DNA of 34,052 bases, taken from assembly GCF_000282635.1 (NCBI RefSeq), contig NZ_AKIW01000038.1:1-34052 (forward strand). Direction: 5' to 3'. The translations under genes and the position numbers were made by a program. This DNA comes from Variovorax sp. CF313 (GTDB lineage Bacteria > Pseudomonadota > Gammaproteobacteria > Burkholderiales > Burkholderiaceae_C). Numbering within the stretch: position 1 is the stretch's first letter; every line of letters starts with the position of its first letter. Shown here piece by piece: positions 1 to 8,017 of the stretch. Below the pieces are notes generated by a model, which worked only from the letters and a program-made list of their open reading frames with translations, was not told where the DNA came from and made no database searches.

Positions 1-56
1 CTGTGCACGCGCCCCGAACACAAGCAATCCCAAACACAGCAAGCAGGAAGCCAAAA

Positions 57-1064
57 ATGAACGTCGCGGCCATGCACACGACCCACACCTCCCGCGCATT
101 GCGCGTGAACGAGAAAGCCGCCAACCTCGACGCGCTGCGACTACACGCCTCGCCACAGGCAGAACCCGCCCCGCCGTCCGGCCATGCCGTGGTACGCATC
201 GCCGCCGCCGCAGTGAACCCGAGCGACGTAAAAGCAACGCTGGGCCTCATGCCGCAGGCCGTGTGGCCCCGCACTCCGGGGCGCGACTTCGCAGGCACAG
301 TCGTGAGCGGACCATCCGAATGGATCGGCCGCGAGGTCTACGGCTCCGGTGGTGACATCGGCATCACACGCGACGGCTCGCATGCGCGCTACCTCGTGCT
401 GCCCGAGCAGGCGCTGCGCGCCAAGCCCCAAGGCATCTCGATGGACGAAGCCGGCGCGGTGGGCGTGCCCTTCGTCACCGCTTACGAAGGCTTTCGCCGC
501 AGCGGCATGCCGCAGGCGGGCCAGACAGTGCTGGTGCTCGGCGCCAACGGCAAAGTCGGGCAGGCTGCGGTGCAGCTGGCCTCGCAGGCCGGCGCACGCG
601 TGATCGCGGTACAGCGGCATGCCGGTCCCTTCGAGGGCTTTGCCAGCGGACCGGTGGACGTGATCGATGCGCGCCACCACGCCGACGTGGGCGCTCAGGT
701 GCGCGAACTCACCGACGGGCGCGGTGCGCACATCGTCTACAACACCGTCGGCAGCGCCTACTTCGAGGCCGCCAACAAGGCGATGGCCAAGGGTGCGACG
801 CAGATCTTCATCGCCACGCACGAGCGCGCGGTGCCCTTCGACATCTTCGCGTTCTACCGGGGCATGCACACCTATGTGGGCATCGACTCGCTGGCGATGG
901 ACTGCATCGCCAGCACCGCGCAGCTCGACGCCATGCGCGAAGGCTTCGAGCGCGGCACGCTGAAGCCCTTTCCCGTCGCACGCAGCTTCACGCTCGACGA
1001 AGCGATCGACGCCTACCGGCTGGTGCTCTCGGGCAGCACCGACCGCGTCGTGCTGCGACCCTGA
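57..1064 (+). CDS. MDR-family NADPH:quinone reductase-like oxidoreductase
   Basis: Medium-chain dehydrogenase/reductase of about 335 residues, cytosolic, expected to reduce a quinone or activated double bond with NAD(P)H. The N-terminal GroES-like half contains VVRIAAAAVNPSDVK near residues 45-60. The Rossmann half carries the nucleotide loop GANGKVG at about residue 160. No structural-zinc cysteine cluster is seen, which favours the quinone reductase branch over zinc alcohol dehydrogenases. ATG at 57 is chosen because AGGAAG (45-50) lies six bases upstream; an in-frame GTG at 3 and ATG at 72 are alternatives. It is followed after 18 bases by a cupin gene and probably starts the operon that continues with a Bug binding protein and an amidohydrolase. 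The substrate cannot be read from the sequence. Confidence 0.82.
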   Translation: MNVAAMHTTHTSRALRVNEKAANLDALRLHASPQAEPAPPSGHAVVRIAAAAVNPSDVKATLGLMPQAVWPRTPGRDFAGTVVSGPSEWIGREVYGSGGDIGITRDGSHARYLVLPEQALRAKPQGISMDEAGAVGVPFVTAYEGFRRSGMPQAGQTVLVLGANGKVGQAAVQLASQAGARVIAVQRHAGPFEGFASGPVDVIDARHHADVGAQVRELTDGRGAHIVYNTVGSAYFEAANKAMAKGATQIFIATHERAVPFDIFAFYRGMHTYVGIDSLAMDCIASTAQLDAMREGFERGTLKPFPVARSFTLDEAIDAYRLVLSGSTDRVVLRP

Positions 1065-1082
1065 ACCCTGGAGCACCCGACC

Positions 1083-1439
1083 ATGCACGTGACCCGTTTC
1101 AACGAAGCGCCGCACTACGAGGCGCCCAACCATTTCGACATGCGCTGCCTGCGGCTGCAAGGCAAAGAGGCCGGGCCGTCCACGCAGATGTGGATGGGCG
1201 TGAGCCAGATCCTTCCAGGCGGCCACACCGGTCTCGACGGCTCGCCGATGGAAAAGCTGTATCTCGTGCTCGAAGGCCAGCTGCACGTGGTCGGCGAGAT
1301 CGACGGCGCACACCAGGAAGACGTGCTCGAGCCCTACGACAGCTGCCGCTTCGCGCCCGGTGAAAAGCGCCAGCTGGAGAACCGGAGCAACCGGCCGGTG
1401 CTGGTCGCGCTGGTGATGCCGAACGCGCCACCGGCGTAG
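1083..1439 (+). CDS. Small single-domain cupin protein
   Basis: A 118-residue protein with the cupin beta-barrel pattern: GGHTGLDGSPMEKLYLVLEG at about residues 44-63, followed by a second half ending in the FAPGEKRQLENRSNRPV region. The metal-site histidines of classic cupins are only partly present (one His in GGHTG), so metal binding is uncertain. Such proteins act as dioxygenases, isomerases, sensors or binding domains. It lies 18 bases after the MDR oxidoreductase and 59 bases before a Bug-type binding protein, suggesting a role in catabolism of the same unknown substrate. A GGAG motif about nine bases before the ATG supports the start. Confidence 0.75.
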   Translation: MHVTRFNEAPHYEAPNHFDMRCLRLQGKEAGPSTQMWMGVSQILPGGHTGLDGSPMEKLYLVLEGQLHVVGEIDGAHQEDVLEPYDSCRFAPGEKRQLENRSNRPVLVALVMPNAPPA

Positions 1440-1498
1440 CGGCCTCCCCTCTTTCGGTCATTCATCGCTCATCGAACAATTCAACGGAGACAAGACGC

Positions 1499-2488
1499 AT
1501 GAAGAAGACATCCCCATGGAGCCGCAGGCAGACACTGGCGGCGGCAGCAGCCTTGGCCGCCTGCGCGCTGACCGGCGCCCACGCACAGGGCCCGTGGCCG
1601 GGCACGCAGCCGATCAAGCTGGTCGTGCCCTTCACCGCAGGCAGCGGCACCGACATCGTCGCGCGCCTCGTGGCCGAGAAGCTCGGGCCCGCACTGGGCA
1701 CCAGCGTGATCGTCGACAACAAGCCCGGTGCCGGAGGCACGCTGGGCGCGGCCATTGCGGCCAAGTCGCCGGCCGATGGCTACACGCTGCTGGTGCATTC
1801 GGCCGGCCACCTCGTGAACCCGTGGATCTACAAAGGCCTGTCGTACGACACGATCAAGGACTTCACCGGCATCACGCCGATGGCCAGCCTGCCCAACGTG
1901 CTGGTCACCGCGCCCTCGCATTTCGCGAACGTGCAGGACCTCGTCGCGAAGGCCAAGGCCAAGCCCGGCGGCTTCAACTACGGCTCGGCGGGCAACGGCT
2001 CGGCCACGCACATGAACGCCGAGGTGTTCCGCCTCGCGGCCGGCATCGACGCGCAGCACGTGCCGTTCCGTGGCACGCCCGAGGCCATGACCGAGGTGAT
2101 GGCCGGGCGCGTCGACTGGTTCTTCGCGCCGATGGTGTCCGCCCTGCCGCTCATCAAGACCGGCAGGCTGCAGGCGCTGGCCGTGGGCACGGGCAAGCGC
2201 TCGTCGGCGCTGCCCGATGCGCCGACCACCTCGGAGGCCGGCGTGCCGGGCTCGGAGTACCTGTTCTGGGTCGGCCTGTTCGCGCCCGCGAAGACGCCGC
2301 AGCCGGTGGTCGACCGGCTGCAGGCGGAGGTCGCGAAGATCATGGTGTCGCCCGAGCTGAAGGAACGGCTGGAGAAGCTCGGCGCCGAGCCGTTCACCAT
2401 GCCTTCGGCGCAGTTCAACAAGTTCCTCGTGGACGAGACCGGCAAGGCCCAGCAGGTGGTCAAGGCCGCGAGCATCAAGGTCGACTGA
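1499..2488 (+). CDS. Bug-family (TctC-like) periplasmic substrate-binding protein
   Basis: Tripartite tricarboxylate transporter receptor of 329 residues, exported to the periplasm, where family members bind organic carboxylates or related small molecules. The N-terminus is a signal sequence with a twin-arginine-like SRRQTLAAA segment and probable cleavage after AHA. Family landmarks follow: WPGTQPIKLVVPFTAGSGTD near the mature start, the VDNKPGAGGTLG loop, and GSAGNGSATHM near residues 160-170. Length and architecture match complete Bug proteins. GGAGA lies nine bases before the ATG. The membrane subunits TctA/TctB are not nearby, which is common for the expanded Bug family in Burkholderiales. 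The stop is one base before the amidohydrolase ATG, so the two are almost certainly co-translated and the ligand may be the amidohydrolase substrate or product. Confidence 0.92.
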   Translation: MKKTSPWSRRQTLAAAAALAACALTGAHAQGPWPGTQPIKLVVPFTAGSGTDIVARLVAEKLGPALGTSVIVDNKPGAGGTLGAAIAAKSPADGYTLLVHSAGHLVNPWIYKGLSYDTIKDFTGITPMASLPNVLVTAPSHFANVQDLVAKAKAKPGGFNYGSAGNGSATHMNAEVFRLAAGIDAQHVPFRGTPEAMTEVMAGRVDWFFAPMVSALPLIKTGRLQALAVGTGKRSSALPDAPTTSEAGVPGSEYLFWVGLFAPAKTPQPVVDRLQAEVAKIMVSPELKERLEKLGAEPFTMPSAQFNKFLVDETGKAQQVVKAASIKVD

Positions 2489-2489
2489 C

Positions 2490-4166
2490 ATGACCCGCAC
2501 GCTCTTCACGGCGGCCGCCCTCGTCGCCGGCTTTCTCATGCCCGGCGCCGCGCAGGCGCAGCCGGCCGACCTCGTCGTCATCAACGCGAAGATCGCCACG
2601 CTCGATGCCGCCGGCACCACCGCGCAAGCACTCGCCGTGCGCGACGGCCGCATCGTGGCCGTCGGCAATGCCGCGCAGATGCGCGCACTCTCGGGCTCCG
2701 CGACACGCGCCGTCGATGCGGGCGGACGCACCGTCATTCCCGGTCTCATCGACTCGCACATGCACGCGGTGCGCGCGGCGTTGAGCTATTCGACCGAAGT
2801 CAACTGGATCGGCGCAGGCACCATCGCCGAAGCCATGGCGCGCATCCGCACCGCCGCTGCCAATGCCCGCCCCGGCGGCTGGCTGATCGTTGCAGGCGGC
2901 TGGACCGAGCAGCAGTTCGCCGAGCGCCGGCGTCCGACGATGGCCGAGCTGCAGGAGGCCGCGCCGGACCACCCGGTGTACGTGCAGCTCTTCTACGAAG
3001 CGGTGGTGATGACGCCCAAGGCGCTCGAGGCACTCGGCGTTCCCGCCGGCACCCTGCCTGCGGGCATGAAGCCCTCGCCCGACGGCGCGCCGGGCTGGAT
3101 GACCGGCGACATCGTCGGCATCTCGGCCCTGTTCGACAAGCTGCCCAAGCCGACCTACGACGACAACGTAGCGGGCACGCGCGCCTTCTTCACCGAGCTT
3201 AACCGGCTCGGCATCACCGGCCTGGTGGACCCGGGCGGCTTCAGCATTGCGCCCTCGCAGTACGCGGCGCTGTTCGAGCTGTGGCGCGAGAAGGCGCTGA
3301 CGCTGCGCGTGGCCTACAGCGTGTTCGCACAGAAGCCCGGCGCCGAGCTGCAGGAGTTTCGCGACCTCACGCAGATGCTGCCGATGGGCTTCGGCGACGA
3401 CATGCTGAAGTTCAACGGCCTGGGCGAGCGCGTGACGCTCGCGATGTACAACAACAACTTCCCCGACGAAGTGGTGAAGGCGAAGTTCTACGAGCTCATC
3501 AGGTGGGCGGCCACGAAGAAGCTCGCGGTCACCATCCATTGGCAGGAGAACGGCTCGGTCGATCATCTGCTCGGGCTGTACGAAAAGCTGAACGCCGAGG
3601 TGCCGATCAATGGCCTGCGCTGGTCCATCGCGCACCTGGACGATGCTTCGCCCGAGACGCTCGCGCGCATGAAGGCGCTGGGCATCGGCTGGACCATGCA
3701 GGACGCGATGTACTTCCAGGGCGACCGCGTGCTCGCCGTGCGTGGCGACGCGGCAAGGCGCATGCCGCCCATCGGCACGGCCCTGCGCACCGGCGTGAAC
3801 GTGGGCGCTGGCACCGATGCGCATCGCGTGGCCTCGTACAACCCCTTCGTCGCGCTGCAGTGGATGCTCGACGGCAAGACGGTGAGCGGCAAGATGATGC
3901 GCGGGCCCGACGAGACACCCACGCGCGAGCAGGCGCTGCGGCTCTACACGGCGGGCAGCGCGTGGTTCAGCTTCGACGAGGGCAGGCGCGGCACGCTGGA
4001 GGTCGGCAAGCTCGCGGACTTCGCTGTGCTCGACCAGGACTTCTTCACCGTGCCGCTGGAGCGCATCGGCAAGACGGTGTCGCTGATGACGGTGGTAGGC
4101 GGGCGTGTGGTCTACGCCGCGCGGCCTTTCGAGGCGGCGGGCACTTCGGCGGCCACGGCGCCATAA
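2490..4166 (+). CDS. Exported YtcJ-like amidohydrolase
   Basis: Metal-dependent amidohydrolase of 558 residues (Amidohydro_3, YtcJ-like), hydrolysing an amide, cyclic amide or related bond in an unknown substrate. A signal peptide ending in AQAQ suggests periplasmic location, unusual for the superfamily but compatible with the preceding periplasmic Bug protein. Visible features are the N-terminal beta-sandwich strand DLVVINAKIATLD, the first metal motif DSHMHA (about residues 88-93), a His in TIHWQENGS, another in IAHLDDA, and the C-terminal catalytic Asp in GTDAHR. The ATG follows the upstream stop after one base. The last 55 bases overlap the 3' end of the opposite-strand glycosylase gene. 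Reaction specificity is not predictable. Confidence 0.88.
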   Translation: MTRTLFTAAALVAGFLMPGAAQAQPADLVVINAKIATLDAAGTTAQALAVRDGRIVAVGNAAQMRALSGSATRAVDAGGRTVIPGLIDSHMHAVRAALSYSTEVNWIGAGTIAEAMARIRTAAANARPGGWLIVAGGWTEQQFAERRRPTMAELQEAAPDHPVYVQLFYEAVVMTPKALEALGVPAGTLPAGMKPSPDGAPGWMTGDIVGISALFDKLPKPTYDDNVAGTRAFFTELNRLGITGLVDPGGFSIAPSQYAALFELWREKALTLRVAYSVFAQKPGAELQEFRDLTQMLPMGFGDDMLKFNGLGERVTLAMYNNNFPDEVVKAKFYELIRWAATKKLAVTIHWQENGSVDHLLGLYEKLNAEVPINGLRWSIAHLDDASPETLARMKALGIGWTMQDAMYFQGDRVLAVRGDAARRMPPIGTALRTGVNVGAGTDAHRVASYNPFVALQWMLDGKTVSGKMMRGPDETPTREQALRLYTAGSAWFSFDEGRRGTLEVGKLADFAVLDQDFFTVPLERIGKTVSLMTVVGGRVVYAARPFEAAGTSAATAP

Positions 4167-4747
4167 GACAAGACGGGCCCCAACGCGTGCCGCACGCGCT
4201 CGCGCAGCACCGGCAGCACCTCGCTCTCGAACCACGGGTGGTGCTTGAACCAGCCCGTGTTGCGCGGCGACGGATGCGGCAGCGGAATGAAGCGCGGTGC
4301 GTAGTCGGCAAAGGCCTCGACCGTCTCGGTCACGTTGGCGCGCGCGGTCTTGCCCAGGAAGTGGCGCTGCGCGTACTGGCCGATGAGCAATGTCAGCTCG
4401 ATGCGCGGCATCTGCGCGAGCAGCCTGTCTTGCCACAGCGGCGCGCATTCCTTGCGCGGCGGCAGGTCGCCGCTGTTACCGCGGCCGGGATAGCAGTAGC
4501 CCATCGGCATGAGCGCGATGCGTGCCGCGTCGTAGAAAGTGGCGCGGTCGACGCCGAGCCAGCGGCGCAGTTGCTCACCGCTCTTGTCGTCCCACGGCAC
4601 GCCGGTCTTGTGAACGGTGAGGCTGGGCGCCTGCCCGACGATCAGCAGCCGCGCGCCGGCACTGGCCTGCACAACGGGACGCGGCCCCAACGGCAGGTGT
4701 TCGGCGCAGACGCGGCAGCTGCGGATCTCGGCGAGCAGCGCGTCCAC
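4112..4747 (-). CDS. Uracil-DNA glycosylase family protein (Fe-S, family 4-like)
   Basis: Cytosolic DNA repair enzyme of 211 residues, expected to remove uracil or a related damaged base from DNA. Four cysteines at C11, C14, C85 and C101 reproduce the CxxC...C-x15-C spacing that holds a 4Fe-4S cluster in family 4 glycosylases. The active-site loop reads VGQAPSLTVHKTGVPWDD near residues 37-54, with Ser where family 4 usually has Gly. The distal motif HPSPRN (H158) replaces the usual HPS/HPA motif and resembles family 1. It may therefore be a divergent branch. It starts five bases after the PEP mutase-like gene and is probably co-transcribed. Its last 55 bases overlap the amidohydrolase gene tail-to-tail. 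Confidence 0.83.
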   Translation of the reverse strand: MDALLAEIRSCRVCAEHLPLGPRPVVQASAGARLLIVGQAPSLTVHKTGVPWDDKSGEQLRRWLGVDRATFYDAARIALMPMGYCYPGRGNSGDLPPRKECAPLWQDRLLAQMPRIELTLLIGQYAQRHFLGKTARANVTETVEAFADYAPRFIPLPHPSPRNTGWFKHHPWFESEVLPVLRERVRHALGPVLSYGAVAAEVPAASKGRAA

Positions 4748-4752
4748 GGGCC

Positions 4753-5583
4753 TCAGCCGGCGAACGGACGGAAGAAAGCGTTGAGTTCGCTTCCCGCCGC
4801 AGCATCCGCGAAACCGTCGAAGCGGCCCTCGTCCGCGAGCGTGCGCGCGGCGCGCATGAAGCCGCCCCAGGCCGCGCGCGCCATGCCGCCGCCCACGCTG
4901 ACGCGGCGCACGCCCAGTTCGGCGATGTCCACCATGCGCAGTTCGCTGACCCCGCCGACCAGCAGGTTGACCGGCTTGGGCGCCACGGCCGCGACCACCG
5001 CCGCGATCTGCTCGCGGGTCTTGATGCCGGGCGCGTAGAGGCAGTCGGCGCCCGCGTTCGCGTAGGCCTTGAGCCGCGCGACGGCGTCGTCGAGGTCGGG
5101 CCGGCCGACAAAGAAGTTCTCGGCGCGGCCCACCAGCAGCACGTCGGCGCCCGAGGCGTCGATGGCCTGGCGCGCGGCGCGCATGCGATCGACCGCCCCG
5201 TCGATGGCAAAGAGCGGATCGGCCGCGTTGCCGGTGGAGTCCTCGATCGACAGGCCCGCCACGCCGGTCTCGATGGCCAGGCGCACGCTCTCGGCCACGC
5301 CTTGCGCGTCGACGGCAAAACCGTTCTCGAAGTCGGCGTTCACGGGCAAGTCGGTGGCATCCACCAGCTCACGCAGATGAGCAAGGATCGATTCGCGCGA
5401 CATCGCGCCGTCGGCATGGCCTTGCGACCACGCGAAACCGGAGCTGGTGGTGGCCAGTGCCTTGAAGCCCAGGCCTTCGAGGTAGCGCGCGCTGCCCGTG
5501 TCCCAGGGGTTCGGGATGACGAAGCAGCCTCGTTCGTGAAGGGCGCGGAAGTCGGCGCGTTTCTGGGCGATGGTGCGGGTCAT
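4753..5583 (-). CDS. Isocitrate lyase/PEP mutase family protein
   Basis: Protein of 276 residues with the PEP mutase/isocitrate lyase TIM-barrel fold; members cleave or form C-C or C-P bonds in 2-oxo or 2-hydroxy acids using Mg2+. It opens with FRALHERGCFVIPNPWDTGS, typical of the short family. The metal-ligand region VNADFENGF (D84, E86) and SIEDSTG (E114) are present. The KKCGH catalytic loop of true isocitrate lyases is absent, so methylisocitrate or isocitrate lyase activity should not be assumed; oxaloacetate decarboxylase-like activity is possible. The ATG at 5583 is preferred because the family alignment begins there; upstream in-frame codons look non-coding. Probably co-transcribed with the downstream glycosylase gene. 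Confidence 0.85.
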   Translation of the reverse strand: MTRTIAQKRADFRALHERGCFVIPNPWDTGSARYLEGLGFKALATTSSGFAWSQGHADGAMSRESILAHLRELVDATDLPVNADFENGFAVDAQGVAESVRLAIETGVAGLSIEDSTGNAADPLFAIDGAVDRMRAARQAIDASGADVLLVGRAENFFVGRPDLDDAVARLKAYANAGADCLYAPGIKTREQIAAVVAAVAPKPVNLLVGGVSELRMVDIAELGVRRVSVGGGMARAAWGGFMRAARTLADEGRFDGFADAAAGSELNAFFRPFAG

Positions 5584-5696
5584 GGGAGCCTGGCTTTCTT
5601 TGGGTATGCGCGACGGCGAGCTCCGCATTCTGACGCGGCCCTGTCCGCACGTCACGACGTTGCACAGTCCGGCATTTCGGTGTCTGATCGCGCCCC

Positions 5697-6155
5697 ATGT
5701 CCTACGTCATTGCACTTTTCATCCACCTGCTGTGCGCCGCCTTCTGGGTCGGCGGCATGGCCACCATGCACTTCGCGGTGCGCCCATCGGCGGTCGCCAC
5801 GCTGGAGCCGCCGCTGCGGCTGCGCATGATGGCCGCGACGCTGCGGCGCTTCTTCGTCGGCGTGGATGCGGCCGTCACGCTGCTGTTCGTGACCGGCGTG
5901 ACGATGATCCTCGCGGCCGGCGGCTTCCGCGCCGTGCACTGGCGCATCGAGGCGATGATGAGCATCGCGATCGTGATGGCCGCGATCTATGTCTACATCC
6001 GCGCGTCGGTGTTCAGGGCGCTGCGGCGCGCGGTGGACGAAAGCGCATGGCCAGCGGCGGCCGCGCGGCTGAACACCGTGCGCCAGCTGGTGACGGTGAA
6101 CCTGGCGCTGGGGGTCGTGGTGTTCGGGGTAGCGACCATGGGACGGGCGGGGTAG
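5697..6155 (+). CDS. Small CopD-like integral membrane protein
   Basis: A 152-residue protein with about four hydrophobic spans (near residues 3-22, 55-77, 84-103 and 130-148). The first span reads FIHLLCAAFWVGGM, the His-x-x-x-x-x-x-Trp-x-Gly-Gly pattern seen in CopD and related inner-membrane proteins. Function is uncertain: CopD relatives take part in copper uptake, but short homologues are uncharacterised. No clear Shine-Dalgarno sequence precedes the ATG, although the first span begins right after it. The gene stands alone, divergent from the PEP mutase-like gene and convergent with the RibD-like reductase gene 25 bases downstream. Confidence 0.7.
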   Translation: MSYVIALFIHLLCAAFWVGGMATMHFAVRPSAVATLEPPLRLRMMAATLRRFFVGVDAAVTLLFVTGVTMILAAGGFRAVHWRIEAMMSIAIVMAAIYVYIRASVFRALRRAVDESAWPAAAARLNTVRQLVTVNLALGVVVFGVATMGRAG

Positions 6156-6180
6156 GCAGCGCCCGCCACGCTCCCCTGCC

Positions 6181-6816
6181 TCACGAAGCCTGGGCGAAAC
6201 GGTAGTCCAGGTGCGTCACCAGCGCCGAGCCGTCGGCGCGCACGGGCACCAGCTTCATCTCGCCGGGTGCGAGGCCGTCGAGCAGCCGCTTTCCCGCGCC
6301 CAGCAGGTTCGGCGCGACGTGGATCGTGCATTCGTCGAGCAAGCCTGCCCTGATGGCCTGGCGGACGGTGTCGATGCCGCCGGAGATGCGCACGTCCTTG
6401 CCGCCGGCCGCGGCCTTGGCTTGCGCCAGCGCGCTCGCGAGGCCGTCGGTCACGAAATGGAAGGTGGTGCCGCCCTGGCGCACCCAGGGTTCGCGCGGCG
6501 AATGCGTGAGCACGTACACGGGCCCGCGGAACGGCGGGTTCTCGGGCCAGCCGACCTCGCCTTCGTCGAACATGCGCCGGCCCATGACGTAGGCACCGGT
6601 GCGTGCGAACACATGCTGGACCCGCGCGTCGTCGGGTGTGCCCTGCTCGCCACCTCCGCCGGGAATGCCGAGGATTTCGCGGAAGGTGGCGGTCTGGAAG
6701 ATCCAGCCGTGCATGGCGCGGCCGCCGTCGCCCATCGGATTGCCGGGGCTGGCGTTCGGGCCGGCCATGTACCCGTCGAGCGAGATGCCCACGTCGAAGA
6801 AGACCTTGCTGCTCAT
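6181..6816 (-). CDS. RibD/DHFR-like dihydrofolate reductase family protein
   Basis: Cytosolic NADPH-dependent reductase-like protein of 211 residues with the RibD C-terminal fold. Landmarks are KVFFDVGISLDGYMAGPN at the N-terminus, YVMGRRMFDEGE in the middle, VYVLTHSPREPW, and RISGGIDTVRQAIRAGLLDE, where the glycine pair belongs to the cofactor loop. The stand-alone family is common in soil bacteria and the substrate is usually unknown; it need not reduce dihydrofolate. The ATG at 6816 is supported by GGAAAG eight bases upstream. A long in-frame extension further upstream covers a perfect 17-bp hairpin and is not coding. It lies downstream of ohr on the same strand, separated by that hairpin. 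Confidence 0.83.
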   Translation of the reverse strand: MSSKVFFDVGISLDGYMAGPNASPGNPMGDGGRAMHGWIFQTATFREILGIPGGGGEQGTPDDARVQHVFARTGAYVMGRRMFDEGEVGWPENPPFRGPVYVLTHSPREPWVRQGGTTFHFVTDGLASALAQAKAAAGGKDVRISGGIDTVRQAIRAGLLDECTIHVAPNLLGAGKRLLDGLAPGEMKLVPVRADGSALVTHLDYRFAQAS

Positions 6817-6867
6817 ACGTCGCTTTCCGGCGGCGAAGCCGGCCTGGGTTGCAGAGAAGGCGGAGTC

Positions 6868-6913
6868 TATGCGCGAGCCCGCCCGCTGCAAACAGGGGGC
6901 GGGCTCGCGCATA
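6868..6913 (-). terminator. Perfect 17-bp hairpin between ohr and the RibD-like gene
   Basis: Arms 6868-6884 and 6897-6913 are perfectly complementary over 17 bp, with a 12-base loop. The structure begins 13 bases after the ohr stop and lies about 50 bases before the next gene's start. There is no T-tract after it on either strand, so it is not a canonical intrinsic terminator. It may be a factor-assisted terminator or an mRNA 3' stabiliser for ohr. Confidence 0.5.
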
Positions 6914-6926
6914 TCGGCGAAAAGGC

Positions 6927-7340
6927 TCAGGCCAGATTCAGCTCGACATGGATGTTGCCGCGCGTGAGCTTGGAGTAAGGACAGGTCTGGTGCGCGGTGT
7001 CGACCACGGCGCGCGCGGTCTCGCGGTCCAGGCCCGGCAGGCTCACGTCCAGGCGCGCCTGCAGCACGTACTGGCCTTCCTGCAGCACCAGGTCGACCTC
7101 GGCATCCACCGCCAGGTCGGCCGGCAGCTTGACCTTCAGGCCGCCCGCGGCCTTGCCCATGGCACCGATGAAGCAGGCCGACCAGCCGGCCGCGAACAGT
7201 TGCTCGGGGTTGGTGCCCGTGCCGTTGCCGCCGGGGGGCGACAGCTGGATGTCGAGGTTGCCGTCGCTGCTGCGCGATGCGCCCTGGCGGCCGCCGGTGG
7301 TGTGGGTCTTGCCGGTGTAGAGAACTTGCTTGTCGGTCAT
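6927..7340 (-). CDS. ohr: Organic hydroperoxide resistance protein (Ohr/OsmC family)
   Basis: Thiol-dependent peroxidase of 137 residues that reduces organic hydroperoxides in the cytosol, usually recycled by dihydrolipoamide. The two catalytic cysteines are C56 in AGWSACFIGA and C120 in HQTCPYSK. Arg18 and Glu46 match the conserved active-site Arg and Glu that place the family in Ohr rather than generic OsmC. Length is standard. The MarR regulator OhrR that often adjoins ohr is not nearby. A 17-bp hairpin follows the stop. Confidence 0.93.
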   Translation of the reverse strand: MTDKQVLYTGKTHTTGGRQGASRSSDGNLDIQLSPPGGNGTGTNPEQLFAAGWSACFIGAMGKAAGGLKVKLPADLAVDAEVDLVLQEGQYVLQARLDVSLPGLDRETARAVVDTAHQTCPYSKLTRGNIHVELNLA

Positions 7341-7396
7341 GGTGCTTCTTTGGATGAGAGGGGATCGTGGTGGAAGTGGCGTTGTGCGGGCCGGGC

Positions 7397-7777
7397 TCAG
7401 AGGGCCAGGCGGTCGATGCCGTGGGCCGTGGCAACGGCCTGGGCGCGCACCGCGGCGCGGTCCAGCGTGCTGGTGAAGCGCTCGTCGGGGCCGGCGCCTG
7501 CACCGTCTGCGTAGATGTTGCCGGCGCGGGCCGCGGCGATGGCGCCGGCGCGAGCCTGGGCACGGTCGCTCAGGCCGGCCATGACGGCGGGCACGCCTGC
7601 GGTGGCGCCGTCGGCGTACGGGTCGGCACCGTGCGCGGCGACCACACCCGCGGCTTGCACGGCGGTGCGGCTGGCGGACGACTGGAATTGCAGGACGCCC
7701 TGGTAGTCCTCTGCGCTGGCGCCGATGGCGAAAGCGGAAAGAGCGGCGGCGGCGATCAGGAGCTTGGTGGTTTTCAT
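7397..7777 (-). CDS. Small exported Ala-rich protein with an internal repeat
   Basis: A 126-residue protein of unknown function. Residues 1-22 form a clean signal peptide (positive MKTTK, hydrophobic core, Ala-Ser-Ala end), so the mature protein should be periplasmic or secreted. The mature part is rich in Ala and Gly, has no cysteines, and carries two related segments, DPYADGATAG and NIYADGAGAG, about 40 residues apart, each flanked by helical Ala/Arg-rich stretches. Small proteins of this style are frequent in Variovorax and relatives with no known role. Start choice rests on the signal peptide and a GAAAGA motif upstream. It is 56 bases upstream of ohr on the same strand and could be co-transcribed with it. 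Confidence 0.72.
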   Translation of the reverse strand: MKTTKLLIAAAALSAFAIGASAEDYQGVLQFQSSASRTAVQAAGVVAAHGADPYADGATAGVPAVMAGLSDRAQARAGAIAAARAGNIYADGAGAGPDERFTSTLDRAAVRAQAVATAHGIDRLAL

Positions 7778-8017
7778 GGCAATGTCTTTCAAAGACGAAG
7801 GGTGAAGGAGTCGGTTGAACACCATCGCCTCCTCGGTGCATGTGTCGTCGGTGGCGATGCATGAATTACATCGGCGGGCTGTATCCACGATGTGTCGGGC
7901 CACCGGCAGATTTGCATGCGCGTGTGTACGCTGCGCCGGCCAGACACAGTGGCGTACAAACCGAAAGAGAAAACCGAAGAGCGGGCGCTCAGGAGCAGCC
8001 TGGCGGCCGGGCTGCAG

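Noticed and set aside
3281..5038. Plus-strand open frame spanning the amidohydrolase 3' half and two opposite-strand genes
   Set aside because: Arg/Ala-rich shadow frame crossing three real genes, with no recognisable domain.
6817..7563. N-terminal extension of the RibD-like reductase frame across the hairpin and ohr
   Set aside because: Low-complexity Arg/Pro/Ala sequence that overlaps ohr; a good ribosome-binding site and the family start support ATG at 6816.
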